NCBI GenBank assembly: GCA_964617715.1
Contig: CAZTZN010000002.1
Span: forward strand, 1 to 64,000
Direction: 5' to 3'
DNA from: JALGVA01 sp964617715
GTDB lineage: Bacteria > Armatimonadota > Zipacnadia > Zipacnadales > UBA5352
DNA length: 64,000 bases
In this document: one piece after another, positions 15,730 to 24,072 of the stretch
How positions within the stretch are numbered: position 1 is the first letter of the stretch
Layout: each line of letters starts with the position of its first letter
Position numbers and translations under genes: made by a program
Notes under the pieces: model-generated
Databases searched by the model: none
Told to the model about the DNA's origin: nothing
Seen by the model: only the letters and a program-made list of their open reading frames with translations

Positions 15730-18195
15730 ATGCGACACCTCGCAATATCCCTGACGCTTGCCATGCTCGTGGCGGCGCCCGGTTGCACGCAGCAGACGGC
15801 TCCCGCACAGGGCGCGACCCACCCGGTCACCATCGTGCAGGACGGTCGTCCGCTGGCGACCATCGTCACCGAAGTGGAGCCGCCCGGTGAGGTGAGCCGA
15901 GCCGTGGGAGAGCTGGTGAGGTGCGTCAGGGAGGCCACCGGCGCGACGCTCGCGATCAGCAGCGACGCCCCGCAGGACGGGCCCGCGATTCACGTGGGCG
16001 AGACCGCCTACGTACAGTCATTGGGCATCGACTTCGGCGAGATGGACGGCGACGGCTACGTGATCCAGGTGCCCGCCGAAAACACAATAGTGATCGTGGG
16101 CCCGACACGGTACGGTACCGAGTTCGGCGTCTACGGCTTCCTGAAGCGCTACCTGGACGTGCGCTGGCTGCTGCCGGGCGAGAGCGGCCGGGACGTGCCG
16201 GCGGCGGACACAATCAGTATTCCCCCCGAGCCGGTACGCGACGAGCCCGCCTTCATGTCGCGGCTGTTCAGCGGTGGGCGCGGCGCGCACAACGACTGGG
16301 CCGTCAAGAACGGAATGCACGGGACCATCAACTTCCACCACAACCTGCTCAACCTCTACGACCCCGCGGTCTTCGCCGAGACGAACCCCGAGTTCTACCC
16401 GATCGTCAACGGCGAGCGCTTCATCCCGGAGCACGGCTCCCACCGCTGGCAGCCGTGCTTCACCGCGCCGGGGATCGTCGAGGCGGGCGTCGAGCGCATC
16501 GTGCAATACTTCGACGAGAACCCGGACGCCATCAGCTACTCGCTGGGCATCAACGACTCGAACACGCACTGCCAGTGCCCGAGCTGCACCGCACTGGACC
16601 CCGGCCGCGAGAACTTCCTGGGCCTCGATCACCTCTCCGACCGCTACTTCACCTGGGCCAACGCGCTGGTCGAAGGCGTGCTCGAGGTCTATCCGGACAA
16701 GTACTTCGGCTGCCTGGCCTACAACAACATCGTTGAGCCGCCCGACACCGTCGAGGTCCATCCGCGCATCATTCCGTACATGACCTATGACCGGATGAAG
16801 TGGATCGACCCCGAGATCGAGGCGCAGGGGCACGCGCTCACCGAGGCGTGGGCCGCCAAGAGCCCGACGCTGGGCTGGTACGATTACATCTACGGCACCC
16901 CCTACTGCCTGCCGCGCTACTACCCGCACAAGATGCGCGAGTATCTGGCGTGGGGGTACGAGCACGGCGTGCGCGCGCTCTACGCCGAGGCCTACCCCAA
17001 CTTCGGGGAGGGCCCCAAACTGTATGCCTACCTCGCGCTGAACTGGGACCCGTATCTCGACATTGATGCCCTGCTTGACGACTGGTTCGCGCGCTGCTGC
17101 GGCCCCGATGGCGCGGCGCCGCTCAAGGCCTTCTACGAGTTCTGGGAGGACTTCTGGACCCGCCGCATCCTCGACTCACCGTGGTTCACGCCGGGTGGGC
17201 AGTACCTGCGCTTCAGCACCGCCGACTACCTCGCGCTCGTGACACCCGAGGAGATGGCGCAGTGCCGGGCGTGGCTGGAGGAGGCCATCGCCGCCGCGCA
17301 GACCGACAAGCAGCGCGCCCGTGGCGAGCTGCTGCTGCGCGCCTTCGAGTACTACGAGGCGTCGGCGCTGGCCTACCCGCGTGGGCACGAGATCGGCGCT
17401 GCTCCCGAGACGGAGCAGGAGGCGCTGGCGCGTCTGGACACCGACTTCGTGCCGGTCGCCATGGCGCAGAAGCGGCTGCAACTGGCTCAGGAGTTCGAGG
17501 ACGATCCGGTGCTGGTCATGCCGCTGCCGCCCACGCGCTACGCCGGCCTCGCCGGCTCGGGCTGGGGCACCGATCGCATATGGCAGCTGTACGAGTGGGC
17601 GGAGCGGAGCGAGGCCGTGCGTGCGCGCCTCACCGAACTGGCTGAGACCTCCGAGTATGAGACGGTGCGCGAGAACGCGCGGCTACTGGTCAGCGTCGCC
17701 ACCGGAGCCACCGAGGCGATCAACCGCAACCCGTCCTTCGAGGAGGGGGACGACTGGGCGGTCGGCTGGAGCAAATGGATCAAGTTCGGCGTCGGGACCA
17801 ACTACCGCACGACCGAGATCGCGCACACCGGAGAGGCGTCGCTGTGCTTCGATGGTATGCAACGGGGCGGCCCGAACCAGATCCTGACCCTCGAGCCCGG
17901 CAGGTACGCGGTCACCTGCTTCGTCTACGCGCCCGAGGGGCAGGAGCACCGCGGCACGGTGACGGTCTCTCTGATGCCGATTGACGAGGCGGGAGCGAAC
18001 ATCACGGCCGGGGAGCTGTCCTCGTGGTTGATCCCGGCCACCGGACGGTGGCAGCCGATTGCGGTCGCCGGCGAGGTGCCGGCCGAGATCGGCGGCAAGA
18101 CGGTCGCGAGCGTGCGCCTGATCGTGATCGTGAACGGCTTTGAGCCCGACGAGAAGGTGTACGTGGACGACCTGAGCCTGTTCCGGGTCGAGTAG
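15730..18195 (+). CDS. Secreted DUF4838 protein, paralog 2
   Basis: 821 aa, collinear with the preceding protein over its whole length: GH67N-like N-domain, DUF4838 core (FHHNLLNLYD, GINDSNTHCQCPSC, WYDYIYG) and a C-terminal beta-sandwich beginning NPSFEEGDD. Residues 1-19 are a signal peptide ending PGC, so a lipoprotein is possible, though the bases before the Cys (APG) are a poor lipobox. GGACGGAGACG precedes the ATG. The two genes look like a tandem duplication that has diverged considerably, most in the C-domain. Confidence 0.85.
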   Translation: MRHLAISLTLAMLVAAPGCTQQTAPAQGATHPVTIVQDGRPLATIVTEVEPPGEVSRAVGELVRCVREATGATLAISSDAPQDGPAIHVGETAYVQSLGIDFGEMDGDGYVIQVPAENTIVIVGPTRYGTEFGVYGFLKRYLDVRWLLPGESGRDVPAADTISIPPEPVRDEPAFMSRLFSGGRGAHNDWAVKNGMHGTINFHHNLLNLYDPAVFAETNPEFYPIVNGERFIPEHGSHRWQPCFTAPGIVEAGVERIVQYFDENPDAISYSLGINDSNTHCQCPSCTALDPGRENFLGLDHLSDRYFTWANALVEGVLEVYPDKYFGCLAYNNIVEPPDTVEVHPRIIPYMTYDRMKWIDPEIEAQGHALTEAWAAKSPTLGWYDYIYGTPYCLPRYYPHKMREYLAWGYEHGVRALYAEAYPNFGEGPKLYAYLALNWDPYLDIDALLDDWFARCCGPDGAAPLKAFYEFWEDFWTRRILDSPWFTPGGQYLRFSTADYLALVTPEEMAQCRAWLEEAIAAAQTDKQRARGELLLRAFEYYEASALAYPRGHEIGAAPETEQEALARLDTDFVPVAMAQKRLQLAQEFEDDPVLVMPLPPTRYAGLAGSGWGTDRIWQLYEWAERSEAVRARLTELAETSEYETVRENARLLVSVATGATEAINRNPSFEEGDDWAVGWSKWIKFGVGTNYRTTEIAHTGEASLCFDGMQRGGPNQILTLEPGRYAVTCFVYAPEGQEHRGTVTVSLMPIDEAGANITAGELSSWLIPATGRWQPIAVAGEVPAEIGGKTVASVRLIVIVNGFEPDEKVYVDDLSLFRVE

Positions 18196-18225
18196 AGATC
18201 TCCCGAGAGCCGCGCGGCGGCGCAG

Positions 18226-18248
18226 GGGGCGGCGCAGCACGCCGCCCC
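18226..18248 (+). terminator. GC-rich hairpin after DUF4838 pair
   Basis: A perfect 9-bp stem (18226-18234 with 18240-18248) and 5-nt loop, 30 nt after the stop. No T-tract follows, so termination efficiency is doubtful. Confidence 0.4.
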
Positions 18249-18371
18249 GTGCGTCCGTGCCGGGTTGCGACCGCTCGATGCGCCGCCGGGCTGTGATACG
18301 CGTGGCGAGACAAAGGCCCCCGCGGTGTTGATCGCGAGCCGCAGCCGCTCGCTGAACGGCACGGACCCAAG

Positions 18372-18401
18372 TTGACGCCCCGGCCCCGACGGTGCTAAGA
18401 T
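18372..18401 (+). promoter_or_regulatory. Promoter of gatCA
   Basis: TTGACG (18372-18377), an 18-nt spacer and TAAGAT (18396-18401) preceded by TGC, i.e. an extended -10. The transcript would start about 45 nt before gatC. Confidence 0.72.
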
Positions 18402-18452
18402 TGCCCCTGTCGCATGAGCGCCCACGAGCACGCGCGCGGGAGGGCCATCCCC

Positions 18453-18746
18453 ATGCCTGATGTCTCACGCGAGGTCGTCGAGCACGTCGCCATGCTGGCG
18501 CGGCTCGCGCTGACCGAAGAGGAGATCCAGCGCCTCCAGAAGGAGCTGGGGCGTATCCTTGAACACGCCGACAAGCTGCAGGCCATCGATGTCGAGGGCG
18601 TTGAGGGCACCTCGCACGTCATCCCCATGACCAACGTCTTCCGCGAGGACGAGGTCGGCGAGTCGCTGAAGCCGCGCGAGGTTATCGCCAACGCGCCCGA
18701 TGCCGTGGACGACTTCTTCCGCGTCCCCCGCATCGTGGAGGACTGA
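18453..18746 (+). CDS. gatC: Asp/Glu-tRNA amidotransferase subunit C
   Basis: GatC (97 aa) is the small belt subunit that wraps GatA and GatB in the amidotransferase converting Glu-tRNA(Gln) or Asp-tRNA(Asn) to the amidated forms. The family pattern is intact: VEHVAMLARLALTEEE near residue 8, then a helix, SHVIPMTNVFREDEV in the centre, and NAPDAVDDFFRVPRI at the end. The start at 18453 has GGGAGGG 8 nt upstream; the ATG at 18414 is 39 nt earlier and lies at the predicted transcript start. gatA follows after 155 nt. Confidence 0.95.
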   Translation: MPDVSREVVEHVAMLARLALTEEEIQRLQKELGRILEHADKLQAIDVEGVEGTSHVIPMTNVFREDEVGESLKPREVIANAPDAVDDFFRVPRIVED

Positions 18747-18901
18747 ACGGCGTTCAGGCAGGGCGCCCGGCCCGCCCGGCCGATACCGGGGAGCCCCAAC
18801 AGCCCGGGCTCGCGGCGCCTCCTCCACGAACGTCAAGCGTACGCTGATGCTGATCGGTCGCGTCATTGACACGCCCGTAACGCGCCGCGACGGAGGCGAA
18901 G

Positions 18902-20362
18902 ATGAAGCTGCACGAGCTGACCGCACACGAATTGAGCGAGCGCCTGGCCTCGGGCGAGGTCTCCGCGGTTGAGGTGACCGAGGCGCACTTCGAGCGCATC
19001 GGCGAGGTCGAGAGCCGGGTGGACGCGTTCCTGAACCTGACCCGCGAGCAGGCGCTCGAGCAGGCGCGGCAGGTTGACAACCTGCGCGCGGGCGGCGAGA
19101 AGCCCGGCCCACTGGCCGGCGTGCCCATCGCCATCAAGGACGTGCTGTGCACCCGAGACATCCCGACGACGTGCGGCTCGCGCATGCTTGAGGGTTTCCG
19201 CCCGCCCTACGACGCCACGGTTGTGCGGCGCTGCCGCGATGCGGGCATGCCCATGGTCGGCAAGACGAACATGGATGAGTTCGCCATGGGCTCATCGACC
19301 GAGAACTCGGCCTACAAGATCACGCGCAACCCGTGGGACCTCGACCGCGTGCCGGGTGGATCATCGGGCGGCTCAGCGGCGGCGGTGGCCGCGGGCGAGG
19401 CGCCGATCGCGCTGGGCTCGGACACCGGCGGCTCTATCCGCCAGCCCGCCGCGCTGTGCGGTATCACCGGCCTCAAGCCCACCTACGGGCGCGTATCCCG
19501 CTACGGGCTGATCGCCTACGCCTCGTCGCTCGACCAGGTCGGGCCGCTGGCGCGCGACGTGCGCGACTGCGCGCTGGCGATGAATGTCCTGGCCGGGCGC
19601 GACCCGCACGATGCTACCTCCGCCGACGTCGCGACGCCCGACTACATCGCGGGCCTCACCGGCGACGTCTCGGACCTGCGGGCGGGTGTGCCCAGGGAGC
19701 TGATGGGCGAGGGCATCGAGCCCGAGGTGCGCACGGTGGTGGAAGCGGCCATCGCGCAGTTCGAGGAGCTGGGCATGGCGGTCGAGGAGGTGACGATGCC
19801 CAACCTCGACTACTCGCTGCCGGTCTACTACCTGATTGCCCCCGCCGAGGCCGCCAGCAACCTCGCGCGTTACGATGGTGTGCGCTACGGGCATCGCACC
19901 GAAAAGGAGGTCGCGGACGTCTACGATCTCTTCGCCAAAAGCCGCGGTGAGGGCTTCGGGCCGGAGGTGCGGCTGCGCATCATGCTCGGGACCTTCGCAC
20001 TCAGCGCGGGCTATTACGACGCCTACTACCTCAAGGCCCAGCGAGTGCGCACGCTCATCAAGCGCGACTTCGACCGCGCGTTTGCCGAACATGACGTGCT
20101 GCTCTCCCCCACCTCGCCGACGGTCGCCTTCGGCATCGGCGAGAAGGCCGACGATCCACTGCAGATGAAGCTGGCGGACATCTGCACCATCCCGGTCAAC
20201 CTGGCGGGCATCCCCGCGCTCTCCATCCCGTGCGGGATGGCGCAGGGCCTGCCGGTGGGGCTGCAGATCATGGGGCGGCCGTTCGAGGAAGACCTGCTGC
20301 TGCGCGTCGGCGACGCCTACCAGCAGGCCACCGACTGGCACACGAAGCGCCCGGGGCTGTAG
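18902..20362 (+). CDS. gatA: Asp/Glu-tRNA amidotransferase subunit A
   Basis: GatA (486 aa, standard length) is the glutaminase/amidase subunit of the tRNA-dependent amidotransferase. The amidase-signature Ser-cisSer-Lys triad is complete and in canonical numbering: Lys79 (AIKD), Ser154 in GGSSGGS and Ser178 in DTGGS. A GACGGAGG site precedes the ATG. The partner gatB is not adjacent; after gatA there is a terminator, so gatB must be elsewhere in the genome. Confidence 0.97.
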   Translation: MKLHELTAHELSERLASGEVSAVEVTEAHFERIGEVESRVDAFLNLTREQALEQARQVDNLRAGGEKPGPLAGVPIAIKDVLCTRDIPTTCGSRMLEGFRPPYDATVVRRCRDAGMPMVGKTNMDEFAMGSSTENSAYKITRNPWDLDRVPGGSSGGSAAAVAAGEAPIALGSDTGGSIRQPAALCGITGLKPTYGRVSRYGLIAYASSLDQVGPLARDVRDCALAMNVLAGRDPHDATSADVATPDYIAGLTGDVSDLRAGVPRELMGEGIEPEVRTVVEAAIAQFEELGMAVEEVTMPNLDYSLPVYYLIAPAEAASNLARYDGVRYGHRTEKEVADVYDLFAKSRGEGFGPEVRLRIMLGTFALSAGYYDAYYLKAQRVRTLIKRDFDRAFAEHDVLLSPTSPTVAFGIGEKADDPLQMKLADICTIPVNLAGIPALSIPCGMAQGLPVGLQIMGRPFEEDLLLRVGDAYQQATDWHTKRPGL

Positions 20363-20383
20363 TTGCGACTTCGCAGATCCTCT

Positions 20384-20414
20384 GAGGGCGCCCGCGGACC
20401 GGGCGCTCTCTTCA
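20384..20414 (+). terminator. Intrinsic terminator after gatA
   Basis: An 11-bp stem with one G-U pair (20384-20394 with 20400-20410), 5-nt loop, followed by TTCAT. It lies 22 nt after the gatA stop. Confidence 0.65.
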
Positions 20415-20427
20415 TGTACGCGCGCGA

Positions 20428-20466
20428 GAGGGTTCCCGCGATGCGAGAGCGAATACTGGCATGATG
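20428..20466 (+). repeat. Intergenic GAGG...GCGAAT element, copy C
   Basis: GAGG at 20428 takes the CAGG position; the AAT core is 24 nt on at 20452 and CATG 8 nt later. The stem is weaker than in other copies (TTC with GAA). It ends about 73 nt before the start at 20540. Confidence 0.5.
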
Positions 20467-20539
20467 GAGCAAGCAGCGCCGTCCAGGAGATGTACCGGGC
20501 GGCGCCCGGTCGTGTCGGACCCGTTCCGGAGGTGTGACG

Positions 20540-21499
20540 GTGGAGATCGACGGCCGCAATGACACCGACAAGCCGCTGCGCTGCTCGTTCTGCGGGCGCG
20601 AGAAGCCCGGGCAGGTGAAGGAGCTGATCTCCGGGCCGGGCGTCTACATCTGCGTGGACTGCGTGGAGTTGTGCAACCAGATTATCAGAGGGAGGGCCGA
20701 AAAGGCCGCCCGTGCGGCCGCCGAGGCCGACGCCCCTGAGGCGGGCGCGCAGCCGACCCTCGAAGCCCTCATCGCCATGTCGCGCGAGCTGGGTCGGCCC
20801 GGCAATGACTGCATCATCCTGGGCGAGGGCAACACTTCGGCCGGCATCGATGACCACAGCTTCTTCGTGAAAGCCTCGGGCACATCGCTGACGGACATCG
20901 ACGCCGACGGCTTCGTGCGCGTCTCCCGCCAGGCAATCCGCGACCTGCTGGCGCGTGAGGCGCTGACGGACGACGAGGTGCGCGCGGGCCTGGAGGCGGC
21001 GGCGATTGACGCCGAGGGCCGGCGTCCATCGGTCGAGACCTTCCTGCACGGCCTGCTGCTGGACCTGCCCGGCATCGAATTCGTCGGGCACACGCACCCG
21101 ACTGCGATCAATGCGCTGCTGTGCTCGCAGGAGGCGGACCAGGCCGTGCGCGGACGCCTGTTCCCGGACGAGGTGGTGTGCTGCGGACCTGAATCCGCGT
21201 GGGTGCCCTACACCGATCCGGGGCTGGAGCTGGCGAAGGCCGTGGGCGCGGTGGTCGAGGAGTACGTGGAGCGCTGGAACGCCCCGCCGGTGGTCATCAT
21301 GATGGAGGGCCACGGGATGATCGCCCTGGGCCGCACAACCGCACAGGTGCTCAATGCCACCGCGATGGCGGTGAAGGCGGCGCGCATCCGCCTGGGCGCG
21401 GCGGGCTGGGGCGGCTTCCGGCCATTGACCGCCGAGCAACTCGACCGCATCTACACGCGCCCGGACGAACACTATCGCATGAGCAAGCTGAGCGGCTGA
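20540..21499 (+). CDS. ClpX-type zinc finger fused to class II aldolase/adducin domain
   Basis: 319 aa. Residues 14-45 are a clear ClpX zinc-binding domain: Cys15 and Cys18 (CSFCG), the LISGPGVYIC segment, Cys38 and Cys41 (CVDC). A charged Ala-rich helix (50-65) links it to a class II aldolase domain (about 70-310) with the metal-binding His184 and His186 (GHTHP) and His258 (EGHGM). That domain cleaves or handles short phosphorylated sugars in the fuculose-phosphate aldolase family. There is no ClpX ATPase. GTG at 20540 is chosen because GGAGG ends 7 nt before it; GTG at 20534 is too close. It precedes a polyol-dehydrogenase-like fusion by 29 nt. Confidence 0.85.
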   Translation: MEIDGRNDTDKPLRCSFCGREKPGQVKELISGPGVYICVDCVELCNQIIRGRAEKAARAAAEADAPEAGAQPTLEALIAMSRELGRPGNDCIILGEGNTSAGIDDHSFFVKASGTSLTDIDADGFVRVSRQAIRDLLAREALTDDEVRAGLEAAAIDAEGRRPSVETFLHGLLLDLPGIEFVGHTHPTAINALLCSQEADQAVRGRLFPDEVVCCGPESAWVPYTDPGLELAKAVGAVVEEYVERWNAPPVVIMMEGHGMIALGRTTAQVLNATAMAVKAARIRLGAAGWGGFRPLTAEQLDRIYTRPDEHYRMSKLSG

Positions 21500-21528
21500 G
21501 AGCCGCCGGATGATCCCGGAGGACGCGC

Positions 21529-24054
21529 ATGAGCGACTACGAACGCTTCGTGGACGGAACCCTGTCGCTTCCCGATCGAAACATCGCCTGGCCACTGTAC
21601 GGCGTCGGCCTCGAAAACCTCGGCCGCGATGGCCGGCCGCTCGCGTGGGAGATGCCCGAGGTCGGCCCCGACGACCTGCTGGCGCGCGTCGATGCCTGCG
21701 GCCTGTGCTTCAGCGACATCAAGGTGATCAGGCTGGGACCTGAGCACCCGCGTATCTCCGGCCGCGATCTCGCCAACGACCCGGTGATCCTCGGCCACGA
21801 GGTCGCGCTGACCGTCGTGCAGGTCGGCGAGAACCGGCGCGATGACTACGCGGTCGGCGACCGCTTCGTGGTGCAGGCCGAGATCCACTACCAGGGTGAG
21901 CCGATGGCCTTCGGCTACGTACTGCACGGTGGTCTGGAGCAGTTCGTCCGCATCGGCCCACCGATCCTCGATGGCGACGATGGCTGCTACCTGATCCCCA
22001 TCCCCGACGACATCGGCTACTCCGAAGCGGCGCTGGCGGAGCCGTGGGCCTGCGTGGTGTGCGCCTTCCGCGTCGAGACGCGCCGGTCGATCAAGGACGG
22101 CGGCGTGGTGGCCATCGTCGGCGGTGAGGGCTGCCGCGACGGCTTCCGCGCGGGCCGGCTGGAGGAAGGCCCGGCGCCATCGGTCATCATCGCGCTCAAT
22201 GCGCCTCCCAGCGTCAACAGCCTGCTGAGCACGGCGGCCTCCTACGGCATCGAGGTCATCCGCGCCTCCAGCGAGGAGGAGCTGCAGAACATCGCGGCCG
22301 AGCGCGGCGGTATCGACGACCTTGTGCTCCTCGACCCGAGCGCCGACCAGGTGGAGTCGCTGGCCGAGCTGCTGGCGAACGATGGTGTGCTGTGCCTGAT
22401 GATCGACAAGCCGCTGGCGCGACCGGTGAAGGTCGATGCCGGCCGCATCCACTACGACGGGACGCGCTACGTCGGCGCGTCGGGGCTGGATGTGGGCGCA
22501 GCCTACGCGTCCACTCGCTCGGTGAAACCGGTCAAGGGCGGGACGATGCTGATCGCCGGCGCGGCCGGGCCGATGGGCCAGATGCACGTGCAGCGCGCGC
22601 TCGAGCATCCCGACGGCCCGGCGGTCGTGGTCGCCACCGACATTGATGACGAGCGGCTGGCGACCGTCATCAGCCGCTACGGAGCGCTGGCCGAGCGCAA
22701 CGGGCGCACGCTGGTCACTATCAACCCGCTCAACCTCGACGCCGACGCCGTTAACTCCGAGATGGCCCGGTACGCGCCGGACGGCTTCGACGACGTCGTG
22801 GTGCTGGTGCCGGTGCCGGCGGTAATCGCCGACAACAGCCGATTCCTGGGCGAGCGCGGGATGTACAACATCTTCGCCGGCGTGGCGCGCGGCACCATGG
22901 TTGAGCTGGACGTGTCGGACGTCGCCCTGCGCGCAGTGCGTTACACGGGCACCTCCGGGTCGGCCATTGAGGACCTGCGGAGCACTATCCGCATGACCGA
23001 GCAGGGCGAGCTGGCGCCCAACCGCGCGGTGGCCGCCATCGGTGGCATCGAGGCGGCCCGTGACGGCCTGCAGGCGGTGCAGGACAGTGCGCTGACCGGG
23101 AAGGCAGTCATATACCCGCATGTGCACGGCCTGGCCCTGACGCCACTGGAAGACCTGGCGCAAGTCGAGCCCGAGGTGGCGGCGCTGCTCGATGAGTCCG
23201 GCGCATGGACGCATGAAGCCGAGGCGGAGCTGCTGGGCCGCCACGTGGGCGACGGCGACCCATGCCGGCACCTGCAGGGCAAGGTAGCGCTGGTGACCGG
23301 AGCCGCGCAGGGGCTTGGGGAGGCGCTGGCCCGACGTCTGGCGAACGAGGGTGCGGATGTGTGCGTGGCCGACATCAACCTCGAGGGCGCACGGGCGGCC
23401 GCGGATGCCATCGCGAGCGACACCGGACAGCGCGTCATCGCCTGCCGCATGGACGTGACGGATGAGGCGTCGGTCGCCGAGGCCATGGCCGCATGCGTGG
23501 AGCAGCTCGGTGGCCTCGACATCGTGGTCAGCAACGCCGGCATCCTGATCTCGGGCGACACCACCGAATTTGAGGTGGCCGACTGGCGGAAGGTGATAGA
23601 CGTAAACCTGGTCGGCTACTTCATCGTGGCCAAACAGGCCGCGAAGACGATGCTGGAGCGTGGCGTACCGGGGGCGATCATCCAGATCAACTCGAAGTCC
23701 GGGAAGAAGGGCAGCTTCAAGAACTCGGCCTACGCCGCCGGCAAGTTCGGCGGGATCGGCCTGACCCAGAGCCTGGCACTGGAGTTCGCCGAGCAGGGCA
23801 TCCGGGTCAACGCGGTGTGCCCGGGCAACCTGCTGGACTCGCCGTTGTGGGTGGACAGCCTCTATGCGCAGTACGCCGAGCGCTGGGGCATCACCGAGGC
23901 GCAAGTGCGCCAGAAGTACATCGACCAGGTGCCGATGAAGCGCGGTTGCACCTACGAGGATGTCGCAAATGTAGTGGTCTTCCTGGCCTCGGACGCCGCG
24001 AGCTACATGACCGGACAGGCGATCAATGTGACCGGCGGCCAGATCATGCACTGA
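21529..24054 (+). CDS. Fusion of zinc-type MDR alcohol dehydrogenase with SDR (polyol dehydrogenase-like)
   Basis: 841 aa in two enzyme halves. Residues 1-560 are a medium-chain dehydrogenase with GLCFSD and GHE zinc-site motifs and a late nucleotide-binding AGAAGPMGQ loop, most like L-sorbose-1-phosphate reductase-type members. Residues about 575-841 are a short-chain dehydrogenase with TGxxxGxG at 590-597, NAG, Ser722 or Ser724 in INSKSG, and the Tyr735-Lys739 pair (YAAGK), resembling sorbitol-6-phosphate 2-dehydrogenases. Both active sites look intact, so two sequential redox steps on a sugar phosphate or polyol are plausible. The GGAGG site is 8 nt upstream of the start. Probably co-transcribed with the preceding aldolase. 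Confidence 0.85.
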   Translation: MSDYERFVDGTLSLPDRNIAWPLYGVGLENLGRDGRPLAWEMPEVGPDDLLARVDACGLCFSDIKVIRLGPEHPRISGRDLANDPVILGHEVALTVVQVGENRRDDYAVGDRFVVQAEIHYQGEPMAFGYVLHGGLEQFVRIGPPILDGDDGCYLIPIPDDIGYSEAALAEPWACVVCAFRVETRRSIKDGGVVAIVGGEGCRDGFRAGRLEEGPAPSVIIALNAPPSVNSLLSTAASYGIEVIRASSEEELQNIAAERGGIDDLVLLDPSADQVESLAELLANDGVLCLMIDKPLARPVKVDAGRIHYDGTRYVGASGLDVGAAYASTRSVKPVKGGTMLIAGAAGPMGQMHVQRALEHPDGPAVVVATDIDDERLATVISRYGALAERNGRTLVTINPLNLDADAVNSEMARYAPDGFDDVVVLVPVPAVIADNSRFLGERGMYNIFAGVARGTMVELDVSDVALRAVRYTGTSGSAIEDLRSTIRMTEQGELAPNRAVAAIGGIEAARDGLQAVQDSALTGKAVIYPHVHGLALTPLEDLAQVEPEVAALLDESGAWTHEAEAELLGRHVGDGDPCRHLQGKVALVTGAAQGLGEALARRLANEGADVCVADINLEGARAAADAIASDTGQRVIACRMDVTDEASVAEAMAACVEQLGGLDIVVSNAGILISGDTTEFEVADWRKVIDVNLVGYFIVAKQAAKTMLERGVPGAIIQINSKSGKKGSFKNSAYAAGKFGGIGLTQSLALEFAEQGIRVNAVCPGNLLDSPLWVDSLYAQYAERWGITEAQVRQKYIDQVPMKRGCTYEDVANVVVFLASDAASYMTGQAINVTGGQIMH

Positions 24055-24072
24055 CGGGACTGGAGCTGCCCG

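Noticed and set aside
18747..18901. Element copy or hairpin between gatC and gatA
   Set aside because: CAGG-like sequence is present, but no AAT core at the right distance and no clear stem.
20412..20420. TCATGTAC shared after the gatA and second pseudopilin hairpins
   Set aside because: Only eight bases in two places; likely chance.
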